Assembly (NCBI RefSeq): GCF_032397745.1
Contig: NZ_CP135921.1
Location: forward strand, 6,994,501-7,058,500
Direction of reading: 5' to 3'
Length of the DNA stretch: 64,000 bases
DNA from: Bradyrhizobium prioriisuperbiae
Lineage (GTDB): Bacteria; Pseudomonadota; Alphaproteobacteria; Rhizobiales; Xanthobacteraceae
Position 1 is the stretch's first letter. Every line of letters begins with the position of its first letter. The position numbers were made by a program, and so were the translations under genes. Shown piece by piece: positions 25,929-34,721 of this stretch. The notes under the pieces are model-generated. The model was not told where the DNA came from and made no database searches. It saw only the letters and a list, made by a program, of their open reading frames with translations.

Positions 25929-26978
25929 TTAGTGCTGGTGCTGTGTACCACCGGTCGCGCCCAGCGCATTGACGCTGAAATTCACATCCAGCGCCCCCGC
26001 CTTCTCGAATTTTAGCGTCACCTTGAGCGTGTCGCCCTGCTTCAGCGGCTGCTTCAGATCCATGAACATCATGTGGAAGCCGCCCGGCTTCAATTCGACC
26101 GTCTCGCCGGGCTTGATTTCCAACCCGTTGTCGAGCGGGCGCATCTTCATGACGCCGTTGGTCATCGACATCTCGTGGATCTCGACATGGTCGGCGAAGC
26201 CAGCGGTCGCACTGGTCAGCCGGTCCGCGGCCGTACCGTTGTTGGTGACTTTCAGATAACCGCCGCCGATCTTGGCGCCGCCCGGCGTCGCGCGACTCCA
26301 GGGCGAAGTCACCACCAAATCACCGATTTTGTAAGTGTCACTGCCCGACGCCGGCTTTGCCATCGGCGTTGAACTCGCGCTGCCGTGTGCTCCGTGATCG
26401 GTCTGGGCCTGCGCGAGCGTGGTCGCGTCCGCAACGATCCGCAGTTGCGGCGCCGGTGTCTTCAGATCGTGGGCAGTCTGCTGTTCGCCTGGAATGTCGA
26501 CCCAGCGCGCCTCGCCCTTGGCGCATTGCTGGATAGTCGGGAAATAGACGGTCTGCCCCGGCTTGAAATCGCCGCCAACGAATCCAGCGAAAACGAACTC
26601 GTCGTAATTGTCATTCGACAGACTACCGCCCGACCAGACGATCTCCTTGACGCCCTCCGTCACGGTCTGGCCGTGACTCTGGTAGCTCTTGGCGTAATCG
26701 CCGCGCGTCGTGGCGAGTGTCCAACCCGCTTTCGGCATCGGCTTAACGCCGATGACGCCTTCCGGGATCTGCAGACGAATAGCCTGCGTCGGCTCGCCGG
26801 CACAGCCGTGCGGCACCTGCAGCACGCCCTTGTACGATGCATTGGCCCGCGCCTCGGGGGTCGCGAGCGTCACATGAGCGAACGCCTGGGTTTGCGACAG
26901 GCCGAAGCCCAGGGTTGAGATGGCGGTTGCGACGGCGACGCCGAGCATAGGCCGGACGCCCTGTGAAAAGATGGTCAT
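25929..26978 (-). CDS. DUF1775 (YcnI-like)-PCu(A)C copper chaperone fusion
   Basis: A 349-residue protein starting at the ATG at 26978 (after GAGGA); an in-frame TTG at 26990 is less likely. A signal peptide ends ...QAFAHVTL, so the mature protein begins with the His that YcnI-like DUF1775 proteins use for copper. The DUF1775 domain runs to about residue 175. A His/Ser-rich linker leads to a PCu(A)C domain with its copper motif H-x10-M-type: HVEIHEMSM and later HMMFMDL. The tail GGTQHQH is also His-rich. It should bind and deliver periplasmic copper, perhaps to cytochrome oxidase. A DUF2946-like gene lies upstream in the same direction. Confidence 0.93.
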   Translation of the reverse strand: MTIFSQGVRPMLGVAVATAISTLGFGLSQTQAFAHVTLATPEARANASYKGVLQVPHGCAGEPTQAIRLQIPEGVIGVKPMPKAGWTLATTRGDYAKSYQSHGQTVTEGVKEIVWSGGSLSNDNYDEFVFAGFVGGDFKPGQTVYFPTIQQCAKGEARWVDIPGEQQTAHDLKTPAPQLRIVADATTLAQAQTDHGAHGSASSTPMAKPASGSDTYKIGDLVVTSPWSRATPGGAKIGGGYLKVTNNGTAADRLTSATAGFADHVEIHEMSMTNGVMKMRPLDNGLEIKPGETVELKPGGFHMMFMDLKQPLKQGDTLKVTLKFEKAGALDVNFSVNALGATGGTQHQH

Positions 26979-27040
26979 GATGGTCCTCAAACGAAAATGG
27001 ATCTGTGGATGTCGTGCGATTGCGTGGGGCGCGATGCGGC

Positions 27041-27481
27041 TCAGACCACGCGCGGCGGGGCGCGCGCTGCGAAGGCGACAAACGCCAGGCCGGGATGCTG
27101 GAACGCCGCCCCGTCCACAGCTCGCATAACGACGACGGGCGCATCGCGTCTCGCAAGCGGGCTCGCATCCGCCGTGGTGAACGCACCGCCCTGGGCGTTG
27201 AGACAGGCCAGAGCGCAGTCGTGATGAGCTGACGGTGTCGACGGACGATCAGGCGCAGGATCTGTCGAAGCCAGTCCAACATCGCCGGACATAAAGCGCG
27301 GCGAACTGCAGATCGCATCAACCAGGGCATTCGCAGGGCCGTGGATCGTTCCGCTCCAGCCCGCAACGATCACCTGCAGCGCGAACGCGTAAGCCAGGAT
27401 CAGGATCGGCAGTCGTCGCAAGGTGACTCGCCACAGCATGGCGTTGGCTATGCCACGCAGACGCAGCCGCGTCCATCGCAC
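27041..27481 (-). CDS. DUF2946-like small membrane protein
   Basis: A protein of up to 146 residues with one N-terminal membrane segment (ILILAYAFALQVIVAGW) and a Cys/His cluster, HHDCALACL, typical of DUF2946-like proteins that accompany copper genes. The start is uncertain: the frame opens with GTG at 27481, and an ATG at 27439 would give 132 residues; neither has a good ribosome site. It lies 62 bp upstream of the DUF1775-PCu(A)C gene on the same strand, which suggests an operon and a role in copper handling. The exact function is unknown. Confidence 0.68.
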   Translation of the reverse strand: MRWTRLRLRGIANAMLWRVTLRRLPILILAYAFALQVIVAGWSGTIHGPANALVDAICSSPRFMSGDVGLASTDPAPDRPSTPSAHHDCALACLNAQGGAFTTADASPLARRDAPVVVMRAVDGAAFQHPGLAFVAFAARAPPRVV

Positions 27482-27678
27482 CCACTCAATGGCAGATCAG
27501 GTCGGAACTAAAATCCGATTCCTGCGGTTAGCTGAAATCCGCGATTCTCAAAGAAATGAATTTAAAAATCGATCTTAAAGAGTTCCATGCATAATGAACA
27601 TGGTATTCGGGGAGGGGTTCCCGCGGCCTGTTTGTCGAGCATCGCGCTGCCGAAGCTTCGTCAGCGGCGGCCCCGCGC

Positions 27679-27700
27679 ATAAATCAAGATATTGATTTAT
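27679..27700. promoter_or_regulatory. 22-bp palindrome, possible operator
   Basis: Perfect 9-bp arms ATAAATCAA and TTGATTTAT around the spacer gata. The half-sites face outward (ATCAA...TTGAT), the opposite of an FNR/FixK box, so the binding protein is not identified. Confidence 0.4.
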
Positions 27701-27814
27701 AACACACAATACAAAGATGGAGAGTTCCGTGGAACGCTTGATTGAACCTTCTTAGTCGCCTCGAACAGTTAATCAGTTCTTGCCTAAGGCATGCAAATTA
27801 CGACTAGCTGCATC

Positions 27815-27833
27815 GCAACATACGCTATGTTGC
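27815..27833. promoter_or_regulatory. Perfect inverted repeat upstream of the DUF1127 gene
   Basis: Arms GCAACATA and TATGTTGC flank the trinucleotide cgc, about 85 bp upstream of the DUF1127 start. It could be an operator or a 5' leader hairpin. Confidence 0.4.
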
Positions 27834-27916
27834 ACTGCAGATTCGGCGCCTATATTGGTCTTACCGGAGCGGCATTCCTCCAAGAGCTGAATCCGGATAC
27901 GAAGGAGACTACTGCT

Positions 27917-28069
27917 ATGTTGATGTCACTGATCCGCATGATCCAGGCGTTTAGGGATTATCAGCGCAACCTCAGCGAGCTGTCCCGCTTGAGCGATCGT
28001 GAACTGGCCGATATCGGCCTCGATCGTTCGGACATCCCGCGCGTTGCTGCTGGCTCCTACAACGGCTAA
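27917..28069 (+). CDS. DUF1127 (YjiS-like) small protein
   Basis: A 50-residue protein starting at the ATG at 27917, nine bases after AAGGAG. An N-terminal amphipathic helix is followed by the DUF1127 motif L-S-x-L-S-D-R-E-L-x-D-I-G-L, here LSRLSDRELADIGLDRSDI. These Arg-rich small proteins are common in alphaproteobacteria, where some affect RNA or phosphate/carbon metabolism; the role of this copy is unknown. It is followed by a strong hairpin, so it is monocistronic. Upstream palindromes suggest tight regulation. Confidence 0.93.
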   Translation: MLMSLIRMIQAFRDYQRNLSELSRLSDRELADIGLDRSDIPRVAAGSYNG

Positions 28070-28096
28070 CCGTTTCGACTTGATTGACGAACGGAC

Positions 28097-28127
28097 AACG
28101 CCCGCTGCAGAGCGGGCGTTCTCGTTT
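28097..28127 (+). terminator. Terminator of the DUF1127 gene
   Basis: A perfect 10-bp stem, AACGCCCGCT and AGCGGGCGTT, with a GCAG loop, followed by CTCGTTT. It starts 27 bp after the stop codon. Confidence 0.83.
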
Positions 28128-28240
28128 CCGGGCCTCCCGGCAAGCCTCTAACGGCATGCGCGGCGGTCCCCGGAAAGCTTGGCTTTGAAGGTTGGCTTTG
28201 AAGGTTGCCTTGCCCCCGGTCAGGTTCTAGGTGTGAGCCC

Positions 28241-29677
28241 ATGACCATCGGATCGCAAAGCGCCACCAGCCCCATTCACATCATCGGCGCCGGCCTCGCA
28301 GGCTCGGAAGCCGCCTGGCAGGCCGCCAGTGCCGGCCATCGCGTGGTGCTGCACGAAATGCGGCCAACGCGGATGACCGACGCCCATCGCACCGATGGGC
28401 TGGCTGAGTTGGTCTGTTCGAACTCGTTCCGCTCCGACGATGCCCAGAATAACGCAGTGGGCCTGCTGCACGCTGAAATGCGCCGGCTGGGCTCACTGAT
28501 CATGCGTGCGGCCGATGCCAACCAGGTGCCGGCGGGCGGCGCACTGGCCGTCGACCGCGACGGCTTTTCGGCTGCCGTCACCCGCGCCCTTGAAACCCAC
28601 CCCCTTATCGAGATCAGCCGCGCGGAGATCGCCGGCCTGCCGCCGCCCGACTGGGACCACGTCATTGTCGCAACCGGCCCTCTCACCTCCGCACCGCTGG
28701 CCGACGCCATCCGCAGCCTGACCGACGAAAGCGCGCTCGCATTTTTTGACGCGATTGCGCCGATCGTGCATCGCGACTCCATCGACATGTCGGTGGCCTG
28801 GTTCCAGTCGCGCTACGACAAGGTCGGGCCTGGCGGCACCGGCGCCGACTACATCAATTGCCCGCTGACGCGCGAGCAGTACGACGCCTTCGTCGATGCG
28901 CTGATCGCCGGCGACAAGACCGATTTCAAGGAATGGGAAGCCAACACGCCCTATTTCGACGGCTGCCTGCCGATCGAGGTGATGGCGGAGCGTGGCCGCG
29001 AAACCCTGCGCCACGGACCGATGAAGCCGGTCGGGCTGACCGACCCGAACAACCCGACGGTGAAGCCCTACGCCATCATCCAGCTGCGCCAGGACAACAA
29101 GCTGGGCACGCTCTACAACATCGTCGGATTCCAGACCAAACTGAAGCACGGCGAACAGACCCGAATCTTCCGCACCATTCCCGGCCTCACGCAGGCGGAA
29201 TTCGCGCGGCTCGGTGGGCTGCATCGCAACACCTTCCTGAATTCACCCAAATTGCTCGACGACCAGTTGCGCTTGAAGGCGCAGCCACGGCTACGTTTCG
29301 CCGGACAGATGACCGGCTGCGAGGGCTATGTGGAGTCCGCCAGCATTGGACTGCTGGCCGGCCTGTTCGCCGCCGCGCAGCTCCGCAATGAGGTCATCGC
29401 CCCGCCGCCGCCGACCACTGCGCTCGGCGCCCTGCTCGGCCATATCACTGGCGGCCATCTCGAGACCATCGACGCCGGTCCCCGCTCGTTTCAGCCGATG
29501 AACATCAATTTCGGACTGTTTCCGCCGCTCGCTGCGCCGCCGACACGAAAGCCCGACGGCAGCAGGCTGCGCGGCAACGAGAAGACCGTCGCCAAGAAGC
29601 AGGCCCTGAGCGCCCGCGCGCTGTCGGATCTGGATCGCTGGATCGCTGACACACTGCCCACCTTGGCCGCGGCATAG
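28241..29677 (+). CDS. trmFO: Methylenetetrahydrofolate-tRNA-(uracil-54-C5) methyltransferase
   Basis: A 478-residue flavoprotein that makes ribothymidine (m5U54) in tRNA using methylenetetrahydrofolate and FADH2. The FAD-binding GxGxxG motif is [13 protein letters not shown] near the N terminus. Diagnostic TrmFO sequences follow: [17 protein letters not shown] with the Cys, WETNTPYF-like [16 protein letters not shown], and [16 protein letters not shown]. Length and domain order are normal. The ATG at 28241 has a weak ribosome site. The frame is open 36 bp upstream without support. The adjacent kinase-like gene begins 41 bp later on the same strand. Confidence 0.97.
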   Translation: MTIGSQSATSPIHIIGAGLAGSEAAWQAASAGHRVVLHEMRPTRMTDAHRTDGLAELVCSNSFRSDDAQNNAVGLLHAEMRRLGSLIMRAADANQVPAGGALAVDRDGFSAAVTRALETHPLIEISRAEIAGLPPPDWDHVIVATGPLTSAPLADAIRSLTDESALAFFDAIAPIVHRDSIDMSVAWFQSRYDKVGPGGTGADYINCPLTREQYDAFVDALIAGDKTDFKEWEANTPYFDGCLPIEVMAERGRETLRHGPMKPVGLTDPNNPTVKPYAIIQLRQDNKLGTLYNIVGFQTKLKHGEQTRIFRTIPGLTQAEFARLGGLHRNTFLNSPKLLDDQLRLKAQPRLRFAGQMTGCEGYVESASIGLLAGLFAAAQLRNEVIAPPPPTTALGALLGHITGGHLETIDAGPRSFQPMNINFGLFPPLAAPPTRKPDGSRLRGNEKTVAKKQALSARALSDLDRWIADTLPTLAAA

Positions 29678-29718
29678 CCGCAGCCCTTTTCAAACTCCCT
29701 GTCATTTTCAGAACGCGC

Positions 29719-30795
29719 ATGAACTTATCGAAACACGACGCTGCGGCCCTGTCGGGCACCTGGATCGAAGGTGTCCTGCTGAAGCGTGACGTCTTCTCCA
29801 CCATCGAGCGCGGGCGATTCCAGACCGCCAACGGCGAAGTCGGCGCCATCCTGCGGCGCCTCGATCAGGTGCCGTGGTGGTCCTATCCGCTGGCGCGTCA
29901 CTTGTTCAACCGCGAGCGCAAGGCGCTGGGCCTTGCCCGTGACATCGACATCGGGCCGCCGCTGCTGTGGGCCGGAGACAAGGCGTTGGTCCGCGGCTTC
30001 ATCAATGGTGTTGCCCTGCATCTGGCGCGTCCGTTCGGCGACCACGCCTATTTTGCATCCGCCAAAGCGGCGCTGCGCCGGATGCATCGTGCCGGCATCT
30101 GCCACAACGATCTCGCCAAGGAGCAAAACTGGCTGCGCGGCACCGATGGCCGCGCCTACGTGACCGATTTCCAGCTGGCGGTCTGCTTCAAGAGGCGCAG
30201 CCGGCTGTTTCGTATCGCCGCCTATGAAGACCTGCGCCATCTGCTCAAACACAAGCGGCGCTACACACCCGACGCCCTGACACCGAAGGAGCGCACCATC
30301 CTGGCGCGCAAATCCGCCTTCGCAACGGTCTGGCTGATGACGGGCAAACGCGTCTACCGCGCCATCACCCGCGGCGTGTTCAATTTCACCGACCGCGAAG
30401 GCGGCGGCCGGCGCCTGGTCAACGACGCGCCGGTTCTGGTCGAACGGATCAAGACCCATCCCGATGTGCGCGACGCCGCGATCGTCGCCTTCGCCGACCG
30501 TCGCGCCGGCGTCGGCCTCTACGCGTTTGTCGAAGCCAACGCCGCGACCACCGAAACCGAGTTGCAATCCTCGCTGACCGGCGCACGCAATGGGCCGAAG
30601 CCGCCGGAACATCTGCAGGTGGTGCCGGCACTACCGCGGGACGCGCAAGGTGACGTCCGCACCGAAATCCTGCAGCTCGTGGCCATGAACCAGATCGACC
30701 TGATCGAGCCGATGCTGACCAGCGCCGCCGATCGCGCATTCATGAAAAGCATTCTGGATCAGCGCAAGAACTTGCGCGACCGGTTTACGTTCTAG
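29719..30795 (+). CDS. RIO-like kinase domain fused to AMP-ligase C-terminal domain
   Basis: A 358-residue protein. The first 200 or so residues are kinase-like, with a catalytic loop H129-N-D131-L-x4-N137 (HNDLAKEQN) and a metal-binding segment VTDFQLA in place of DFG. Residues about 235-330 read like the C-terminal domain of acyl-CoA synthetases: VLVERIKTHPDVRDAAIVAF, GLYAFVEA, HLQVVPALPR. The catalytic Lys of that domain, normally in G-K near the end, is Asp312 here (AQGDVR). The C-domain therefore probably binds a ligand without adenylating it. It follows trmFO and ends one base short of the stop of the next gene, convergent. The role is unknown. Confidence 0.82.
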   Translation: MNLSKHDAAALSGTWIEGVLLKRDVFSTIERGRFQTANGEVGAILRRLDQVPWWSYPLARHLFNRERKALGLARDIDIGPPLLWAGDKALVRGFINGVALHLARPFGDHAYFASAKAALRRMHRAGICHNDLAKEQNWLRGTDGRAYVTDFQLAVCFKRRSRLFRIAAYEDLRHLLKHKRRYTPDALTPKERTILARKSAFATVWLMTGKRVYRAITRGVFNFTDREGGGRRLVNDAPVLVERIKTHPDVRDAAIVAFADRRAGVGLYAFVEANAATTETELQSSLTGARNGPKPPEHLQVVPALPRDAQGDVRTEILQLVAMNQIDLIEPMLTSAADRAFMKSILDQRKNLRDRFTF

Positions 30796-30796
30796 G

Positions 30797-31651
30797 TCAG
30801 CCTCGGAAAGGCGCGCTGCGCGACTCGCGCCACAGCGTCCAGAGCACAGCAAGGCGCGACGCCGGCCGCGGCCGAAAGGGGTCGAACTCTCCCTGCTCGA
30901 TCCGTTGCAAGCTCTTGCGGACAAGCGCGAGCGGCAGAAACGCCGGGCGCAGTGCCGGCGGCGCTGACGCGAGCACAGCCAAGGCCGCGTCGAGATGGGT
31001 GCGCGCCTCGCGGCCGAGATAAGCCAGCACCGTGCGCAATTGCGGCGTCGCCGTTCCGGAAAAGATGTCCTCGATACCCGCGCCATTCAGGTCCAGCACC
31101 TGCTGCGGCAAATAGAGCTGGCGACGCGACGCGTGCAGCGGCAACAGGCCGATGATGCGAACGAGGCCCTGCGCCAGGCCCGCATGGCGCGACAGCTCGC
31201 CTGGTGCAGCGGCCTGCGGCGCACAGATCCGAGCCCCGAGCGCAAACACCCGCCCAGCCGTCGCCCCGAGATAGGCTTCCAGCGCGTCCATGTCCGGCAT
31301 CGGATCATCATACAGATCGAAGCGATGTGCCTCGATCAGCCCGACCAAATCATCCACCGGCAACCCGAAGGTCGCGACCGCTTGCAACAGTTCGGCGGCG
31401 ATCGGATGGCCTTCGACGCCACCATGCGCGGTGCCGGTCAGCGTATCGATCCACCATTGCAGGCGGATCTCTCCCGGCAGCGGCTGGCTGATATGATCGC
31501 GGACACGGGCGATCTCACCACTGAAGGCTTCAAGCGCAAGCAGAGCGCGCCGTTGTGCCGGGCCGACGAACAAGGTCGCGGCATAACGTTCGAAATCGTG
31601 GGCCCGCACTTCGTCGGCGCAGAACGCCGCGGCGGAAGGCTCCGTGCTCAT
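30797..31651 (-). CDS. Squalene/phytoene synthase-fold protein, NDUFAF6-like
   Basis: A 284-residue trans-isoprenyl-diphosphate-synthase fold protein. It carries FEAFS-like LLALEAFSGEIAR, the segment EIRLQWWIDTL, HRFDLYDDPMPD, and FALGARI. The double DxxxD motifs needed for prenyl diphosphate condensation are not intact. In mitochondria the homologue NDUFAF6 helps assemble complex I. Its start overlaps the stop of the Mth938-like (NDUFAF3-like) gene by four bases (ATGA), so the two are coupled and lie directly downstream of secF. A complex I assembly role is the best inference; carotenoid synthesis is unlikely. Confidence 0.85.
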   Translation of the reverse strand: MSTEPSAAAFCADEVRAHDFERYAATLFVGPAQRRALLALEAFSGEIARVRDHISQPLPGEIRLQWWIDTLTGTAHGGVEGHPIAAELLQAVATFGLPVDDLVGLIEAHRFDLYDDPMPDMDALEAYLGATAGRVFALGARICAPQAAAPGELSRHAGLAQGLVRIIGLLPLHASRRQLYLPQQVLDLNGAGIEDIFSGTATPQLRTVLAYLGREARTHLDAALAVLASAPPALRPAFLPLALVRKSLQRIEQGEFDPFRPRPASRLAVLWTLWRESRSAPFRG

Positions 31652-32031
31652 GGCACCGCAATCAGCGCCGCCGCCACGCGGCGGCGTTCACCAATCATGA
31701 TGTTGTAGGTGCGGATCGCAGGTCCCGTCATCATGGCATCGACGCCGATATGCACCGCGCGCAGCGCCTCACGCAGCCGGTTCGGCGGCAGCCAGATCTC
31801 GGTGCCGGTCCCGATCAGCAGGGTATCGATGCCGCTCGCCTGATCGAACACCCGCTTGAGCGCAGTGCGATCAATCTCACCCGGCGTCGCGACCGGCCAC
31901 GCCCAGATCGAATCCGGCAGGCACAGCAACGAGCCGCGGTGCGACATCGCATCGAAGCGAAACCCACCATTTCCGTAGGCCTCGATCGGCGCGGACCTTG
32001 GCAGATGCGGCGTGTCCGAAGAGCCGGTCAT
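31648..32031 (-). CDS. Mth938-like domain protein, NDUFAF3 homologue
   Basis: A 127-residue protein from the ATG at 32031; the open frame starts further upstream inside secF. It has the Mth938/DUF498 pattern: PIEAYGNGGFRFDAMSHRGS, then TLLIGTGTEIWLPP and a closing MTGPAIRTYNIMIGERRRV. The mitochondrial homologue NDUFAF3 is a complex I assembly factor, and association of this gene with the secDF region in alphaproteobacteria has been noted in studies of that factor. It begins 4 bp after secF and overlaps the NDUFAF6-like gene. Cytoplasmic; no catalytic residues are evident. Confidence 0.9.
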   Translation of the reverse strand: MTGSSDTPHLPRSAPIEAYGNGGFRFDAMSHRGSLLCLPDSIWAWPVATPGEIDRTALKRVFDQASGIDTLLIGTGTEIWLPPNRLREALRAVHIGVDAMMTGPAIRTYNIMIGERRRVAAALIAVP

Positions 32032-32035
32032 ATGC

Positions 32036-33052
32036 TCAACGCTTCGACGGCTTTTCCGGCGTATCCTCGGCGCCACCATGACGATGTTCACCGACGCCCA
32101 GATAGATCAGGATCGGGGCCGCGATGAAGATCGAGGTGTAAGTGCCGACCAGCACCACGCCAAACATCATGGTCGCCGCGAAGGAGTGGATCGCCTTGCC
32201 GCCGAACAGCAGCAGCGCCAGCAACGCCAGCGTCACCGTGACGTGGGTGATGATGGAGCGCGACAGCGTCGAATTGATCGACTCGTTGAGTAGCTCCGGC
32301 ATCGGCAATTTCTTGTAGCGCCGCAGCATTTCGCGGATACGGTCGTAGATGACCACGGTGTCGTTCAGCGAATAGCCGAGAATAGTCAGAAGCGCCGCGA
32401 TGCTGGTGAGGTCGAAGTCGATCTGCGTCACCGACATGAAACCGAGCGTCAGCACGATGTCGTGCACGTTGGCGATCATGGCGCCGAGCGCGAACTGCCA
32501 TTCAAAGCGGAACCAGAGGTAGACCAGGATGCCGACGATCGCCAGCATCAGGCCGACCACGCCTTTGGCCAGCAATTCGCCCGACACGCGTGGGCCGACG
32601 ACTTCGACACGGCGATAGTCGACGGAATCGCCAAGCGTCTGCCGTACCTTCTGCACCGCCGCCTGCTGCGCCTGGTCGCCACCTGGCTGCTCGGCAATCC
32701 GGATCAGGACATCGGTCGGAGCACCGAACTGCTGCAACTGGACATCGCCAAGGCCCAGCGTGCCGAGTTGCGAACGCAGCGCCGATATATCGGCCGGCCC
32801 CGACTTGCTCTGGATTTCGAGCAGCGTGCCGCCGCGGAAGTCGATGCCGAAATTCAGCCCGTGAGTGAAGTAGAGGGTAATGGCGAGAATCGAGAGCAGC
32901 GCGGAAGTCGGAAAGCTGATGCGCCGGAACCGGATGAAGTCGAACTTGGTGTCATCGGGCACGACACGAAGCGAGGGAATGAAGCCATAAACGCTGAGCA
33001 CCGTCAGAATGACGATGAACACAGCAAGTGCGATGATAATCCAATGGGTCAC
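32036..33052 (-). CDS. secF: Protein translocase subunit SecF
   Basis: A 338-residue inner-membrane protein of the SecDF complex, which uses proton motive force to complete Sec-dependent export. It has an N-terminal helix, the signature GLNFGIDFRGGTLLEI, the periplasmic P1-like loop, and five further helices including GYSLNDTVVIYDRIRE. The start is GTG at 33052, 16 bp after secD, without a clear ribosome site, so translation is probably coupled. The N terminus includes about 40 residues before the FRGG motif, including an extra hydrophobic segment, as in other Bradyrhizobiaceae. Confidence 0.97.
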   Translation of the reverse strand: MTHWIIIALAVFIVILTVLSVYGFIPSLRVVPDDTKFDFIRFRRISFPTSALLSILAITLYFTHGLNFGIDFRGGTLLEIQSKSGPADISALRSQLGTLGLGDVQLQQFGAPTDVLIRIAEQPGGDQAQQAAVQKVRQTLGDSVDYRRVEVVGPRVSGELLAKGVVGLMLAIVGILVYLWFRFEWQFALGAMIANVHDIVLTLGFMSVTQIDFDLTSIAALLTILGYSLNDTVVIYDRIREMLRRYKKLPMPELLNESINSTLSRSIITHVTVTLALLALLLFGGKAIHSFAATMMFGVVLVGTYTSIFIAAPILIYLGVGEHRHGGAEDTPEKPSKR

Positions 33053-33068
33053 AGCCGGAACTCTCTTC

Positions 33069-34670
33069 TCAAATCGGCACGGACTGCGGCCGCTTCCACC
33101 GGACCCACGTCGCCACGATCAGCCGGGTGACGGTAAAGGCGGTGAACACCGTGGTCAGGATGCCGATGCCCAGCGTCACGGCAAAGCCGCGCACCGGGCC
33201 GGTGCCGATATAGAACAGCACGGCTGCGGCGATGAAAGTGGTGATGTTGGAATCCATGATGGTCGCCAGCGCCCGGGTAAAGCCGGCGTCGATCGCCGAA
33301 ATGGCGTTGCGTCCGCCACGGATTTCCTCGCGGATACGTTCATAGATCAGCACGTTGGAGTCGACCGCGATGCCGACGGTCAGCACGATGCCGGCGATGC
33401 CGGGCAGTGTCAGCGTGGCATTGAGCAGCGACAGCACGCCGAAGATCATCGCCACGTTGATGGCGACCGCGATGTTGGCGAACAGCCCGAACAGCCGGTA
33501 AGTCAGGGTCATGAACACGATGACCAGGATCGAGCCGACATAGGAGGCGAGTTCGCCCGCCGCGATCGAATCCTGGCCGAGGCCGGGACCGACGGTACGT
33601 TCCTCGATGATGGTCAGCGGCGCCGGCAGCGCACCCGCCCGCAGCAGGATCGCCAGATCGTTGGCCTGCTGCACGGTGAAGCCGCCGGAAATCTGCCCGG
33701 AGCCGCCGGTGATCGGCTCGCGAATGACCGGCGCGGAAATCACTTCATTGTCGAGAATGATGGCGAACCGCTGTCCGACATTATCCAGCGTCGCCTGCGC
33801 AAACTTGCGGGCGCCCGAGGTATTGAACCGGAAGCTGACAATCGGCTCACCCGAGCGCTGGTCGAAACCGGGTTGCGCGTCGGTCAGGTCGCCACCCGAA
33901 ACCAGCACCTGCTTCTTGATGACCTCAGGCACCTTGGGTGACTGCGCACTCATCAGAACTTCGGATTCCGGCGGCACGCGGCCCTGCGCGGCCTGATCCG
34001 GCGGCACCGAGCTGTCGACCATGCGGAAATCCATCTTGGCGGTCTTGCCGAGAATTTCCTTGAGCCGGCTCGGATCCTGCAGGCCGGGCACTTGAACCAG
34101 AATGCGATCGATGCCCTGGCGCTGGATCAGTGGCTCGACCGTGCCCAGTTCATTAACGCGCTTTTCGATGATCTGGATCGACTGCTCGACCGCCTGGCGC
34201 ATCCGCTCGATCACGGCGGCCTGCGGCACACTGAGCCGGATCAGTCCGTTGCCGGCATCGCTGACGTCGACGGAACGCTGGCCGCTGGTGCCGAGAATGC
34301 CGCCCAGCGGCTGCGAGAGCTCGCGCAGCTTGGTCAGTGCCGCTTGAGTGTCGGCTTCGGCGACACGGACTTCGACATTGTCGCCGCGGACATTGATGCC
34401 GCCGACAAAACGGATACGCGCCTCGCGCATGGTACGACGCGCGTCGTCGGCCACCTGGTTCAGCTTGTCCTTGCGAACCGCGTTGCCGTCGACCTCGAGC
34501 AGGATGTGCGAGCCGCCCTGCAAGTCGAGGCCGAGCACCAGGTGGCGCTGCGCCCATGTCGGCCAGGTCTTGACGGTGTGTTCAGGGAAGAAGTTCGGAA
34601 CCGCGCAGAGGCACACCACGAGTGCCGTGAGCACGATCGCCAGCGCCTTCCACCGCGTGAAATACAACAT
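33069..34670 (-). CDS. secD: Protein translocase subunit SecD
   Basis: A 533-residue protein with six membrane helices and a large periplasmic head. The first helix is followed by LGLDLQGGSHILLEVD. The head includes VNELGTVEPLIQRQG and DRILVQVPGLQDP. The transmembrane part has GSGQISGGFT, LAILLRAGALPAP, and TVGIAVDSNVLIYERIREE with the conserved D-N pair. With SecF and YajC it forms the accessory translocon complex. It is preceded by yajC and followed by secF on the same strand, the usual operon order. Confidence 0.97.
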   Translation of the reverse strand: MLYFTRWKALAIVLTALVVCLCAVPNFFPEHTVKTWPTWAQRHLVLGLDLQGGSHILLEVDGNAVRKDKLNQVADDARRTMREARIRFVGGINVRGDNVEVRVAEADTQAALTKLRELSQPLGGILGTSGQRSVDVSDAGNGLIRLSVPQAAVIERMRQAVEQSIQIIEKRVNELGTVEPLIQRQGIDRILVQVPGLQDPSRLKEILGKTAKMDFRMVDSSVPPDQAAQGRVPPESEVLMSAQSPKVPEVIKKQVLVSGGDLTDAQPGFDQRSGEPIVSFRFNTSGARKFAQATLDNVGQRFAIILDNEVISAPVIREPITGGSGQISGGFTVQQANDLAILLRAGALPAPLTIIEERTVGPGLGQDSIAAGELASYVGSILVIVFMTLTYRLFGLFANIAVAINVAMIFGVLSLLNATLTLPGIAGIVLTVGIAVDSNVLIYERIREEIRGGRNAISAIDAGFTRALATIMDSNITTFIAAAVLFYIGTGPVRGFAVTLGIGILTTVFTAFTVTRLIVATWVRWKRPQSVPI

Positions 34671-34721
34671 CGTCTTAACCTGTCAGATTGGAGCGGGTCG
34701 TGGGAAAAGCAGTCGGCTTGC

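Larger units (their letters stand above)
27482..27916. other. AT-rich intergenic region with palindromes
   Basis: About 435 bp of lower GC content between divergent genes. No credible ORF is seen; a frame open from 27791 into the DUF1127 gene lacks a start with coding character. The region holds two strong palindromes, listed separately, and is expected to contain both promoters. Confidence 0.6.

Noticed and set aside
27679..27700. FNR/FixK-type box
   Set aside because: The consensus is TTGAT-N4-ATCAA; here the half-sites are in the reverse arrangement, ATCAA-N4-TTGAT.
30797..31651. Carotenoid or hopanoid (squalene/phytoene synthase) biosynthesis gene
   Set aside because: Substrate-binding Asp motifs are not intact and the neighbours are Sec and NDUFAF3-like genes, not isoprenoid genes.
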